A stretch of 64,000 nucleotides of DNA from Pseudorasbora parva (lineage: Eukaryota > Chordata > Actinopteri > Cypriniformes > Gobionidae), in the NCBI RefSeq assembly GCF_024679245.1, contig NC_090179.1:928501-992500 (forward strand), given 5' to 3'. Shown here piece after piece: positions 1 through 11,114 of the stretch. Positions within the stretch are counted from its first letter, which is position 1. Every line of letters starts with the position of its first letter. A program made the position numbers and the translations under genes. The notes below the pieces were generated by a model. That model had not been told where the DNA came from, made no database searches, and saw only the letters and a program-made list of their open reading frames with translations.

Positions 1-221
1 AAAATGCATGCTGTTGTTCTCTCCTTCATTTATTTAAATTGTAAATACTTTGATGCTTGATAGGGTTACATCCTACAAATATCTTGGTGTCTGGCTTGAT
101 GATAAACCGAGACCAAGATTAGGCTTTTCTTTTCTTTTTTAAATTCCTTAGTTGCTTGAAAACAATTACTGCAAATTACCTTTTTGTCACTATTGGACTA
201 TGGTGATATAATATACATGTA

Positions 222-1851
222 CAGTCTTGTTCAAAATAATAGCAGTACAATGTGACTAACCAGAATAATCAAGGTTTTTAGTATATTTTTTATTGCTACG
301 TGGCAAACAAGTTACCAGTAGGTTCAGTAGATTGTCAGAAAACAAATGAGACCCAGCATTCATGATATGCACGCTCTTAAGGCTGTGCAATTGGGCAATT
401 AGTTGAAAGGGGTGTGTTCAAAAAAATAGCAGTGTCTACCTTTGACTGTACAAACTCAAAACTATTTTGCACAAACATTTTTTTTTTCTGGGATTTAGCA
501 ATCCTGTGAATCACTAAACTAATATTTAGTTGTATGACCACAGTTTTTTAAAACTGCTTGACATCTGTGTGGCATGGAGTCAACCAACTTGTGGCACCTC
601 TCAGCTGTTATTCCACTCCATGATTCTTTAACAACATTCCACAATTCATTCACATTTCTTGGTTTTGCTTCAGAAACAGCATTTTTGATATCACCCCACA
701 AGTTCTCAATTGGATTAAGGTCTGGAGATTGGGCTGGCCACTCCATAACATTAATTTTGTTGGTTTGGAACCAAGACTTTGCCCGTTTACTAGTGCGTTT
801 TTGGGTCATTGTCTTGTTGAAACAACCGTTTCAAGGGCATGTCCTCTTCAGCATAGGGCAACATGACCTCTTCAAGTATTTTAACATATGCAAACTGATC
901 CATGATCCCTGGTATGCGATAAATAGGCCCAACACCATAGTAGGAGAAACATGCCCATATCACGATGCTTGCACCTCCATGCTTCACTGTCTTCACTGTG
1001 TACTGTGGCTTGAATTCAGAGTTTGGGGGTCGTCTCACAAACTGCCTGTGGCCCTTGGACCCAAAAAGAACAATTTTACTCTCATCAGTCCACAAAATGT
1101 TCCTCCATTTCTCTTTAGGCCAGTTGAGGTGTTCTTTGGCAAATTGTAACCTCTTCTGCACATGCCTTTTTTTTAACAGAGGGACTTTGCGGGGGATTCT
1201 TGAAAATAGATTAGCTTCACACAGACGTCTTCTAACTGTCACAGTACTTACAGGTAACTCCAGACTGTCTTTGATCATCCTGGAGGTGATCATTGGCTGA
1301 GCCTTTGCCATTCTGGTTATTCTTCTATCCATTTTGATGGTTGTCTTCCGTTTTCTTCCACGTCTCTCTGGTTTTGCTCTCCATTTTAAGGCATTGGAGA
1401 TCATTTTAGCTGAACAGCCTATCATTTTTTGCACCTCTTTATAGGTTTTCCCCTCTCTAATCAACTTTTTAATCAAAGTACGCTGTTCTTCTGAACAATG
1501 TCTTGAACGACCCATTTTCCTCAGCTTTCTAATGCATGTTCAACAAGTGTTGGCTTCATCCTTAAATAGGGGCCACCTGATTCACACCTGTTTCTTCACA
1601 AAATTGATGACCTCAGTGATTGAATGCCACACTGCTATTTTTTTGAACACACCCCTTTCAACTAATTCAACTAATTGCCCAATTGCACAGCCTTAAGAGC
1701 GTGCATATCATGAATGCTGGGTCTTGTTTGTTTTCTGACAATCTACTGAACCTACTGGTAACTTGTTTGCCACGTAGCAATAAAAAATATACTAAAAACC
1801 TTGATTATTCTGGTTAGTCACATTGTACTGCTATTATTTTGAACAAGACTG
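222..1851 (-). mobile_element. Tc1/mariner element, full length with IR/DR ends
   Basis: A complete Tc1-type DNA transposon of 1,630 bp flanked by TA (220-221 and 1852-1853). The terminal inverted repeats are long: 222-435 on the left and 1631-1851 on the right. Each arm carries two copies of the motif TTCAAAATAATAGCAGT or its variant TTCAAAAAAATAGCAGT: at 231 and 418 on the left, and in reverse at 1631 and 1827 on the right. This is the inverted-repeat/direct-repeat layout used for transposase binding in fish Tc1 elements. The transposase lies on the minus strand between the arms. The arms look almost identical except for a short indel near 1665, which suggests a fairly young insertion. Confidence 0.95.
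519..1515 (-). pseudogene. Tc1-type transposase, one frameshift
   Basis: The transposase of the element at 222-1851 catalyses cut-and-paste transposition into TA sites in the nucleus. The start is the ATG at 1513-1515 ([11 protein letters not shown]). The N-terminal part holds paired helix-turn-helix DNA-binding domains with a basic linker rich in R and K near residues 50-60. The catalytic DDE triad is visible: first D in WTDESK, second D in QQDNDPKT, and E in PDLNPIENLWG, consistent with the DD34E class. The frame breaks just after the second D, near 800-812, where an A-run (five A on the coding strand) seems to have gained one base. The upstream frame ends at 790, and the downstream frame (519-809) carries the E and the C-terminus to a stop at 519. 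I see no other internal stop. Function is lost only if this indel is real. Confidence 0.92.
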
Positions 1852-2047
1852 TATATGCCTTTGAATATTTAGATGTAGTCTATCATTCTGCTTTATGATC
1901 TGTTACTGGTGCTAGTGTCTGTACACATCATTGTCATTTTAATGAAGTGACAGAATGGACTTCTTTGGGCTTGAGGAGGAAACCCCATATGCTGACTTTT
2001 ATGACGCTACTGGGTAAATTACCACGGTATATTTCTAGTTTGTATAC

Positions 2048-2338
2048 TGTACTAGTATCTACACCCATCAGGCATAACATTATGACATTAACATTATCTC
2101 ATTGTGACTGGTGAAGTGAATAACACTGATGATCTCTCCATCACGGCTCCTGTTAGTGGGTGGGATATATTTGGCAGCAAGTTTTCCCCTTAAAGTTGAT
2201 GTGTGTGAAGCAGGAGAAATGGGCAAGCGTAAGGATTTGAGCGACTTTGACAAGGGCCAGATTGAGATGGCTAGACGACTGGGTCAGAGCATCTCCAAAA
2301 CATTTTTTAATTATGCTAAAATTATCCGTATGCACTGA
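2048..2338 (+). pseudogene. Second Tc1-family fragment: 5' end and N-terminus of transposase
   Basis: The left end and leader of a different fish Tc1 family. The sequence from about 2048 (ATCTACACCCATCAGG) resembles the usual terminus of this family. At 2219 an ATG opens [14 protein letters not shown], followed by [10 protein letters not shown], the first helix-turn-helix of its transposase. Homology stops after about 30 codons, near 2305, and the rest of the transposase, including the DDE triad, is absent. The fragment begins right where the LINE remnant ends. An ORF reading through it starts at 2129, but the family start is the ATG at 2219. It has no coding capacity. Confidence 0.8.
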
Positions 2339-2339
2339 A

Positions 2340-3524
2340 TGAGCTTCAAGTTATACCACACATGAAATCTGTACCATCGCTTGCCTTTTAATATATTCTA
2401 AAGTCTGTTTTTATGGAACAGTGTAAATGTTTTAATAGCTAATAATAGCTGATTAGATTTTGTATTGTTTTTCTAGATATGGATGTGCTTTTCTTGTTTA
2501 TTGTGAATTATAAATTCAAACAGAATCATACACTAAGCTCAGTGCTGGGAACAGGGTTAAGAAACTGCACCGTGTACAACTCAAATCTGAAACCTTTTTA
2601 TGTGTTTGGCCCGTGACAATGGCATTTTGGGGGCCTGAAAATGCAAGCTTTTGAAAGCGATACCATTATTGTCCCCATGTAAACAACGAAGACGTGAATT
2701 TGTGAGAACGATGCCGGCATAGGCATGTAGTGTTTCTTTACAAAGTAGCTTTGGCCTTGCATGCATCGTTTTCACAGATCGGTTTTTACAACATTGTCAT
2801 CTGTACATGAAAAACGGCGAGGAAAAACATTTAAGTTTTTAGTACATTGTTGTCGTGTTAACATGCCCTCAAGATTAGTTCAAGAGCAAGTGTTCGCACC
2901 GGCGCATGGAGGAACTTTAAAAAAAGAAAACAACTGAAAAGGCGCAATAAATCTGAGTTATTGGGATACTCGGTATATTGCAACACACACTAAAGTCCCA
3001 ACAGCTTTGTGATAAGATCACATTACAGTTATCTGGCGAATCCCACTCATACCTCACAAATAAGTCGGAGGAGGATGTAATGTACAATTCGATAAGCAAT
3101 AAAGAAAATCCTATCTCGCTTCCAATACAGGATCACTAATGGAAGAAAGAGTTTGAAGGCCTTAAATAAACACACCCTCCATTAGTCTATTGATGTGCTG
3201 TAATGATAACGGCTCATGTCTCAGCACACAGGATGAGTCCTCATTCAGATCACAGTTTACAGCCCATATACTTCTGCTGGAGGATGCCGTTTATATTGCA
3301 AATCTACTATTATTTATAGGGGAAAACATGTGAATCCTATTTGGATAAAGATATCACAGAAATCATCTCTAAATACAAAACACTGGCATAAAGACACTTT
3401 CCTCAATGGTGCAAGCTAAAATGATCTTAGCATGAAACCTAGTTGGTGTTAAAGTAATTTAATGTCTGAAAAATCTGAGGTTTTGGCCTTTTCAACTGTA
3501 TCACACAATCGAAATCATAATTTG
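2340..3524. other. No gene recognised; AT-rich intergenic sequence
   Basis: I see no convincing coding sequence, RNA gene or bounded transposon here. ORFs of 60-65 codons at 2581-2775 and 2917-3099 have no recognisable motifs and are probably chance. Confidence 0.6.
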
Positions 3525-4107
3525 AGTAACACTTTATTTTAGGGTCCAATTTTTATGGTGTGAGGACCCTATTGGAATTGCTTTGTCTCTTATTATTGTT
3601 CTCTGAAATGAATCGTATTTTTGAGGGCCTAAGCATGCTCAAAAACTCAGAAGTGGTGAAAATGTACATCTGATATGGGTTTCAGATGTTTTATTAGAGT
3701 CCTGGCCTGAAGACATCTACATGCCAATATTCAGATATAGTCAAAGCGCCACCTACTGGCCGCAGGAAGCGTGGTACAATAGAATAACTTCGCTATTTTT
3801 CTCCAAATTTTACCCGCTTAAATGCATGTCGCCCACTTTTCTCTGTTTTCATGAGGCCACCGGGAGCGAGGGCCCTTTCATTGCTGCTTGCAGCTATAAT
3901 TGCTCATTATCATGCATAATACTAGATATTGGCTGTTTATTAGTACTTTTAAAACACATATTAATGCATGATCTACATCACTTAATCTTACCAATACCTA
4001 AACTTAACAACTACCTTACTAACTATTAATAAGCAGTCATTATGAGTTTATTGAGGCAAAAGTCGTAGTTAATAGTGAATATGTGTTCCCCAAACTAAAG
4101 TGTGACC
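3525..4107. mobile_element. Non-autonomous TIR element (GTAACACTTTA ends) with a nested repeat
   Basis: The left end GTAACACTTTATTTTAGG at 3526 matches the reverse complement of the right end CAAACTAAAGTGTGACC at 4091-4107. Interior text such as TTATTGAGGCAAAAGTCG is typical of an abundant fish repeat. Between about 3560 and 3900 lies another repeat, with the phrase GCGCCACCTACTGGC (3747) and the terminus TTGCTGCTTGCAGCTATA (3880-3897), which looks like a nested insertion. No transposase is present. I cannot assign the superfamily with confidence. Confidence 0.6.
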
Positions 4108-4544
4108 ATTGTTTGTTGAAGGGATAGTGCGATGAGTGTTGTCCAGTGTCAATCGCATTGACGCGTGTGTGTGTGTTCAGGGCTGAGTGTGTAAATGATG
4201 GATCTGTGTGAAAGACCGATGCTCTAGATCCCTCAGCAGTAAACAGGTCACAGCTCCACCTTCACGTCGCTCAATCTGAAGGTTTTCTCTTCAGTCGCTG
4301 ATGAGGAACTCTGGTGTTTATGTGGGGTGAAAGCTCTGTTTCCTATAGCTTAAGACCCTTTTCCTCCGGCGCAGACTGAAGTGTGTTAGGAAGATGGTGA
4401 CAGTCTCTGTGAAGAACTGTAGCAGTTTTATTTCTGTGCTGTGATCCTCTGTTTGTGCCGTTGACAGCCGTCAGTAGTTCAGCATGATGTGCAGCATTTA
4501 TATAAAAGCACTTTTTTATTCAAGTTGTGGAACCGCACTGACAG
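4108..4544. other. No gene recognised
   Basis: Unassigned sequence without ORFs of note. A run of short TG repeats (4165-4176) is the only simple structure. Confidence 0.5.
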
Positions 4545-5300
4545 TTAACTCTTCCTCTGCCATTGACAGAATTTTCTGTCCTTTATGACACAACACTTTC
4601 CCGCCTTTGATGGAATTTTCCACCATTGCACAGAATCTCTGTATCAAAACGCAGACAAAGTACACATATAAGCAGTTAAAGGCACAATATGTACGATTTT
4701 TGGATTAAACTTGTGCACCTACATTAACCCAAATATATGTAGATCTTGAGAAATCATCCATTTTAACCAGGACACGGACCGTGTGTGTGTGTTTTCTACC
4801 CTTGACTTACCCTTGATTTTTTTTATTTTGTAGAAAGCATGGAAAGCTTTAATATCGGTGTGTTTTATTAGACACCGTTTGGATCACTGATGGACAGAAA
4901 CTAATGATTGTTCTCCACACAGTCAGTCTTATGGTTGAAATCTGGTGTTGTTGATTTACCGCTCAGAGTAGCATGTTTTACCGCCTGATATGATCTCGCT
5001 CACTGCAGTGTGAACAACAGTCTCATAGCAGCTTTATAACATCACTTTAACACACTCAGATGTGTGTGTGATATGATAAAACAGCGCTGCATTCCCACAC
5101 ACACACACGAGCGTAAGAAGCAGAAGCGTTCGTCCATGGCAGAATAGTCATCAAGACACGCCTCTGAGTGGAAGAAACGACCTCTAGCGGCGGAAATGAC
5201 ATATTTTGGCTTTAAAACTATTTTTAATAGCTAAGTTCTCTGAACATGTCATCATATGCAATCCTTGATATGTTGTGTATAATCAGGAGCTGAACAACCG
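4545..5300. mobile_element. Two decayed TTAA-type element ends
   Basis: TTAA at 4545 is followed by CTCTTCCTCTGCCATTG, close to the left end of the complete element at 54933-55283. A second TTAA near 4676 is followed by AGGCACAATATGTACG, another common cyprinid-type terminus. I could not find matching right ends, so both look truncated or diverged. No coding capacity. Confidence 0.4.
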
Positions 5301-6004
5301 TTATAACTTTTCCTTCTTATATTAGTCCTTCTTCTCTTAATTTGGCCATAACTTTCTCTGTGTTTCAGCAAATGGAATGATTTTTGGTGACAAATCTTAC
5401 TTTTCTCAATGATACACTGTGGGCAAATTCACTAGCCTTTCGTTACCCTCATGGCTGAAAACAGCCACAAAATCAACTGCTATATAAAATTAAACAGATA
5501 AATATTTGTTTTTGCATAAATCTATTAATCAACCTCTGTCCTGATCCAAACTACTAAATGTTGTCATTGGTTTGGGGGGAAAACACACAAAATGACTGAT
5601 TTTCAATATAAAATGTAATTGTGGACTAGATTTTTTATTTTTTATTTTTTATTTTTTTACCTTTTATCACAGTCTCGGACATGTCAAAGATTAGAAAAAA
5701 CATTGTCTTTGATGCATTGTTAGTTTTTGTGCAGCATCAGATTAATTTTTTCCTCATTTACTGTTCGTGGCTGTTTTTGCCCCATTGACTTCCATTATAA
5801 TCACATTTCTTGATTGCAAAGCCATGACACCATATACTCATGCATTTTTGATTGTTGATGGTTTTCCCTGATGGGAAGAGGTACAATTTGTAATGTTTAC
5901 AGTTGATAACCAGGTGGCACCATTAACCCTTTAGATAGGACTGTGGAAAAAAAAGCTTAGTTTCTGGCTTTTGTATGGCGTTTTCAATGGAGTATTATAG
6001 CATA
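5301..6004. other. No gene recognised; AT-rich
   Basis: AT-rich sequence with a short TTTTA-rich run near 5630-5660. I see no coding evidence. Confidence 0.5.
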
Positions 6005-6750
6005 TTAGTGTGAGTGAGTGAGGGATCGAGAGTGAGTGAGTGAGTGAGTGATCAAGAGGGAGTGAGTGATCGAGAGTGAGTGAGTGATTGAGAGTGAGTG
6101 AGTGATCGAGAGTGTGTGAGTGAGTGAGGGAGTGAGTGAGTGATCGAGAGTGTGAGTGAGTGAGTGAGTGAGTGAGTGAGTGAGTGAGTGAGTGAGTGAG
6201 TGAGTGAGTGAGTGAGTGAGTGAGTGAGTGAGTGAGTGAGTGAGTGAGTGATCGAGAGTGAGTGAGTGAGTGAGTGATCGAGAGTGAGTGAGTGAGTGGT
6301 CGTGAGTGAGTGAGTGTGTGAGTGATCGAGTGTGTGTGAGTGAGTGAGTGAGTGAGTGAGTGAGTGAGTGAGTGAGTGAGTGAGTGAGTGAGTGTGTGAG
6401 TGAGTGAGTGAGTGAGTGTGTGAGTGAGTGAGTGAGTGAGTGAGTGAGTGAGTGAGTGAGTGATCGAGAGTGAGTGAGTGAGTGAGTGATCGAGAGTGAG
6501 TGATCGAGAGTGAGTGAGTGAGTGATCGAGAGTGAGTGAGTGGTCGTGAGTGAGTGAGTGTGTGAGTGATCGAGTGTGTGTGAGTGAGTGAGTGAGTGAG
6601 TGAGTGAGTGAGTGAGTGAGTGAGTGAGTGAGTGAGTGAGTGAGTGAGTGAGTGAGTGAGTGAGTGAGTGAGTGAGTGAGTGAGTGAGTGAGTGAGTGAG
6701 TGAGTGTGTGAGTGAGTGAGTGAGTGTGTGAGTGAGTGAGTGAGTGAGTG
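6005..6750. repeat. (TGAG)n microsatellite tract, left
   Basis: About 745 bp of TGAG tetranucleotide repeats interrupted by TGTG and by the recurring variant TGATCGAGAG. On the minus strand it translates to an S-L-T-H repeat, which explains a spurious 250-codon ORF. It directly abuts LINE coding sequence at 6751. Confidence 0.97.
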
Positions 6751-8350
6751 GAGACAAAACAGATCCTAATAACTACAGAGGAATCTGTGTGACCAGCAAT
6801 TTGGGAAAAGTATTCTGTTCTATAATCAACTCCCGGATTTCAGCTTTCTTAAAGCAGCACAATGTCATCAGCAAATCTCAAATTGGCTTTCTCCCCAAAC
6901 ATCGAACCACTGATCATATTCACACACTACACACATTACTAAACCAACATGTACACCAAAAGAAGGAAGGGAAAATATTTGCTTGCTTCGTCGATTTCAG
7001 GAAGGCTTTTGATTCCATTTGGCATAAAGGATTGTTTTATAAAATCATTCAAAGTGGTATTGGGGGAAAAACATATGACTTGATAAAAAAACATGTATAA
7101 CGAAAATAAATGTGCAGTAAAAATTGGTCATCAAAGAACAGAATATTTTTCCCAACAGCGAGGGGTCAGACAGGGCTGCTGCCTCAGCCCATCTCTATTT
7201 AACATTTATATTAATGAATTGGCAGATCTATTGGACCAATCAGAGAGTCCAGGACTTCAACTGTTTGACACAGAAGTCAAATATTTACTGTATGCAGACG
7301 ACTTACTAATTCTGTCTAAAACACCAGAAGGCCTCCAGAAAAACCTCGACATCTTAACTAAATACTGCCAGGACTGGTCCTTAGAAGTCAACTCCCAAAA
7401 AACTAAGATCATGATTTTTCAGAAGAAACCCAGAAATCTGGAACATAAACATATATTTACTGTAAACAACAGCACAATTCAACACACTTTACATTATAAT
7501 TATCTTGGTCTGGTTTTAACACCCTCTGGAAACTTTAAATTAGCAATTAAAACATTACTTGCAAAAGCCCGCAGAGCCCTGCACGCTATACGAATGAAAT
7601 GATTTAAAATAGACATCCCCATTAGAATCTGGACAAAGATATTCGATAGCGTCATCCTGCCCATTGCACTGTATGGAAGTGAGGTCTGGGGCCCAGCGAG
7701 TAACTTCAGCCATAAGGTCTGGGACAAACACCCTGTAGAAGGCCTACATGTAGAGTTCTGTCGAAACATCCTCCACGTCCACAGAAACACACCGAACAAC
7801 GCATGCAGGCCGGAGCTGGGCCGACTGCCCCTTAATCTAACCATTAAAAAAAGAGCCTTGAAGTTCTGGATCCACCTACACTCAAGCTCTAAAGATGATC
7901 TTCAGTTTAAAGCCCTACAAACCCAGAAAAGTAATCTCTGTGTAATGGTGTCAGAACTGATGAACAAAGCGTATACCACTGCTCCTGTAAAATCTGCAGA
8001 AATCAAAGAAATCATGAGAAACGAGAGAGAGGCGTATATGCAGCATTGGAAACATCAAACCAAAGAGCAAAGCCGTCTCCAATGTTATCTGGGACTAAAC
8101 AGAGAGTACAGTCTGGCTAACTATCTCATCTCAGTCAGAAACACAACACACAGAGCGTTATTAACCAAGTACAGGCTGAGTGACCACACGCTGGCCATAG
8201 AAAGAGGGCGGCATAAGAAGACATGGCTGCCCACAGAAGAGCGTATCTGTAGAGAGTGTAGATCAGGAGCAGTGGAGACAGAGGCACACTTCCTCCTCCA
8301 CTGTGATAAATACACCGCCCTAAGAGACTCACTGGATGGGCAAGAGACAG
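6751..8350 (+). pseudogene. LINE reverse transcriptase fragment between two (TGAG)n tracts
   Basis: A non-LTR retrotransposon pol fragment. RT landmarks appear in order: DPNNYRGIC, then KSQIGFLPKHRTTDHI, then CFVDFRKAFDSI (palm, first catalytic D) in one frame up to about 7100. A +1 shift near 7093-7100 leads to RGVRQGCCLSPSLFNIY and then the catalytic YADD within KYLLYADDLLIL. This frame runs to a TGA at 7600-7602 and continues open beyond it to 8361, ending with a C-terminal Cys/His cluster (CRECRSGAVETEAHFLLHC). The frameshift and the TGA are thus the only visible lesions in about 530 codons. The endonuclease domain, the protein's extreme C-terminus and the 3' UTR are missing. Both ends merge straight into tetranucleotide repeat. 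Clade not assigned. Confidence 0.9.
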
Positions 8351-8471
8351 TGAGAGAGTGAGAGTGAGTGAGTGAGTGATTGAGTGAGTGTGTTAGTGTG
8401 TGAGTGTGTGAGTGAGTGAGTGAGTGAGTGTGTGAGTGAGTGAGTGAGTGAGTGAGTGAGTGAGTGAGTGA

Positions 8472-8514
<43 letters not shown>

Positions 8515-9815
8515 TGAGTGAGTGAGTGAGTGAGTGAGTGAGTGAGTAAGTGAGTGAGTGAGTGTGTGTGTGATCGAGTGTGAGTGAGTGAGTGAGTGAG
8601 TGAGCGAGCGAGCGAGTGAATGAGTGATCGAGCCTGAGTGAGTGAGTGAGTGAGTGAGTGTGTGAGTGAGTGAGTGTGTGAGTTTGTGAGTGAGTGAGTG
8701 AGTGATCAAGTGTGAGCGAGTGTGCGAGTGTGTGAGTGTGTGAGTGTGTGAGTGAGTGAGCGAGTGAGCGAGTGTGTGAGTGTGTGAGTGTGTGAGTGTG
8801 TGAGTGAGCGAGTGAGTGAGTCAGTGAGTGAGTGAGTGTGTGAGTGAGTGAGTGAGTGATCGAGTGTAAGTGAGTGAGCGAGTGTGTGAGTGAGTGAGTA
8901 AGTGATCAAGTGTGAGTGAGTGTGTGAGTGAGTGAGGGAGCGAGTGAGCGAGTGTGCGAGAGTGAGTCAGTGAGTGAGTGAGTCAGTGAGTGAGTCAGTG
9001 AGTGAGTGAGTCAGTGAGTGAGTGAGTCAGTGAGTGAGTCAGTGAGTGAGTGAGTCAGTGAGTGAGTGAGTCAGTGAGTGAGTCAGTGAGTGAGTCAGTG
9101 AGTGAGTGAGTGAGTGAGTGAGTGAGTGAGTGAGTGAGTGAGTGAGTGAGTGAGTGAGTGAGTGAGTGAGTGAGTGAGTGTGTGAGTGAGTGAGTGAGTG
9201 AGTGAGTGAGTGTGTGAGTGAGTGAGTGAGTGAGTGAGTGTGTGAGTGAGTGAGTGAGTGTGTGAGTGAGTGAGTGAGTGAGTGAGTGAGTGAGTGAATG
9301 AGTGAGTGAGTGAGTGTGTGAGTGAGTGAGTGAGTGAGTGAGTGAGTGAGTGAGTGAGTGAGTGTGTGAGTGAGTGTGTGAGTCAGTGAGTGAGTGAGTC
9401 AGTGAGTGAGTCAGTGAGTGAGTGAGTCAGTGAGTGAGTGAGTCAGTGAGTGAGTGAGTCAGTGAGTGAGTGAGTCAGTGAGTGAGTCAGTGAGTGAGTC
9501 AGTGAGTGAGTGAGTGAGTGAGTGAGTGAGTGAGTGAGTGAGTGTGTGAGTGAGTGAGTGTGTGAGTGAGTGAGTGTGTGAGTGAGTGAGTGTGTGAGTG
9601 AGTGTGTGAGTGAGTGTGTGAGTGAGTGAGTGTGTGAGTGAGTGAGTGTGTGAGTGAGTGTGTGAGTGAGTGAGTATGTGAGTGAGTATGTGAGTGAGTG
9701 TGTGAGTGAGTGAGTGAGTGAGTGAGTGAACGAGCGAGCGAGCGTGTGAGTGATTGAGTGAGTGATTGAGTGAGTGAGTGAGCGAGTGTGTGAGCGAGCG
9801 TGCGTGCGTGTGAGA
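8351..9815. repeat. (TGAG)n microsatellite tract, right
   Basis: About 1.46 kb of TGAG repeat with zones of different variants: a (TG)n core near 8477-8512, CGAG variants at 8600-8960, and a regular TCAG/TGAG alternation at 8965-9110 and again at 9380-9505. The tract ends in TGCGTGCGTGTGAG at 9813. Minus-strand ORFs here are S-L-T-H artefacts. Confidence 0.97.
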
Positions 9816-10030
9816 AAATCAAAATATGCACCTCAGCTCTCAGAACTACACGAGTAAACCAAAACAAAGTGAGTGTATTTGTACACTTTCTGTCTTTTGA
9901 TGGTGAGAAGTGTAGACTAAACAAAAAAAGATAAGTGGATTTAACCACTTGCATGCCATCCTGCTGGTCATTTGATGGTGAGAAGAGCAACATGAGAAGG
10001 GGCTTGAATTTTACCGACTTTTAGAAATGA
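9816..10030. other. Short unassigned stretch
   Basis: Sequence between the TGAG tract and the gag-like region. The phrase TTTGATGGTGAGAAG occurs twice, near 9895 and 9970. No gene seen. Confidence 0.5.
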
Positions 10031-10990
10031 TTATGCAGCCTGACGCCTCCAGTGAGCTGCAGGATGTATTGCCTTCTCCCTCTGACACCACAGACTCAGG
10101 AGAGTGAGATCCTTGATGTGGTTCCTCTGGGCGAGACGGCACTGCTGGACAGACATCTCGAGGCGACACCACACTGCATGTGGTAGGAGCAGAGGGGATG
10201 ATGGACAGCAGTGTGGTCGAGGCAGAAGGGCTGGTAGACAGAGGCGGAGGAAGAGGGAGGGTGGGTGGAGCTCTGAGGGCACAGGAGAATCTTGGAACAT
10301 TGGAGAAACAGGGGTTACTGGAGAGACAGGGGTTATGGGAGAAAGTTCTGAATACCAGTCAATTAAATCCACCTCGAAGATGTCACGCAGTTCCTCAAGA
10401 TGTCCGCCAGAGGTCCTCGTCACATCTACCGTGGGGGGCTGATGGGTGGGGCTCCTGTCCCAACCGTCAAGCTCCACGAGGACTCCCTCCACGACGGATG
10501 ATGTTGCCGGCTCACGCACCTGGTCAGACCCTCACTGTGGTCCGGGCTCCGGGGCGATGACTCCTCTCAACCTCTGTCTGGCTTGGGCTCGTCGATCGCG
10601 GCAGGCCGGTCTCCACGGTCTGCGGTGGGCTCAGGCACTACCTTCATGCCGGTCGTGGTCGGTGGTGGATGGCTGGTCTCTGGCGGTGGTGGAGTGGGAC
10701 TGGTACCGCTGTCCTCTTCAGCGGGGCCGATGGTGAAAGGCGAGTGGGTTATGTACCAGTACCCACTCCACGAATGCGCCGAAGTCTTCCTATGGACCGC
10801 CTGCTGGAACGCGTGCCTTCGACCGCTCGCTCAGACCAGCGTAGTAGAAAATGAGCGAGTGGTCCGGGAAACGGGACAGGCACGCGAGTTGAAGGAAGTC
10901 CTGGGTGTGTGCCTCCAGCGGGCGGTCTCCCTGCTCCAGGCAGAGAAGCTGGACATCGGGAAGGGCCATGGGAAGACGGGGAAACTCAAA
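10031..10990 (-). pseudogene. Ty3/gypsy-like gag remnant
   Basis: Read on the minus strand from about 10982, the sequence encodes a stretch containing SLEQ-type text (CLEQGDRPLEAHTQDF) and FPDHSLIFYYAGLSERSK. I recognise this as the retrotransposon gag-like domain common in cyprinid genomes. A stop interrupts the frame near 10789. Farther downstream the same strand is proline/serine-rich (PITPVSPVTPVSP), and the frame open at 10519-10031 ends at 10031. GC content is clearly above the surroundings. Plus-strand ORFs over this region (10104-10442, 10180-10560, 10583-11005) are shadows. I see no RT, protease or LTR attached. Gag structural role is inferred from similarity only. Confidence 0.6.
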
Positions 10991-11114
10991 AAAACATTCC
11001 CCTGATGAAAGATCCCTTGATTTAAAAATTGCTGTACAGCCTTTTCTCTGACTGATACATTTGTCAAACGAATTAATGGAGTGACAGTTTGGGGGTCATG
11101 CTTTCCCCCATCTA

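Larger units (their letters stand above)
45..2045 (+). pseudogene. LINE (CR1/L2-like) reverse transcriptase remnant, split by a Tc1 insertion
   Basis: A non-LTR retrotransposon pol remnant on the plus strand. Bases 45-141 translate to a stretch containing SYKYLGVWLDD, the block that follows the RT palm in many fish LINEs. Before 220 the frame gives LLDYGDIIYM, and after 1853 it resumes with LDVVYHSAL and then KLPRYISSLY near 2005-2040, the usual order in these proteins. A complete Tc1 element (222-1851) sits inside the IIYM block with a TA duplication on each side. The flanking LINE pieces contain stops (near 139 and 1897) and at least one frame change, so the copy is dead. The 5' part lies outside the window or is lost. 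That it is a LINE is clear from the motifs; the clade is a guess. Confidence 0.75.

Noticed and set aside
574..1300. Plus-strand ORFs of 191 and 111 codons
   Set aside because: They are antisense to the Tc1 transposase.
6005..6757. 250-codon ORF of S-L-T-H repeats on the minus strand (also 8329-8909 and 9499-9993)
   Set aside because: It is a translation of the TGAG microsatellite and has no protein support.
7124..7844. ORFs at 7124-7309 (+) and 7844-7500 (-)
   Set aside because: They are shadows of the LINE RT frame.
10104..11005. Plus-strand ORFs of 96-140 codons in the GC-rich stretch
   Set aside because: The minus strand carries recognisable gag-like text; the plus-strand frames are shadows with low-complexity G/R/W-rich content.
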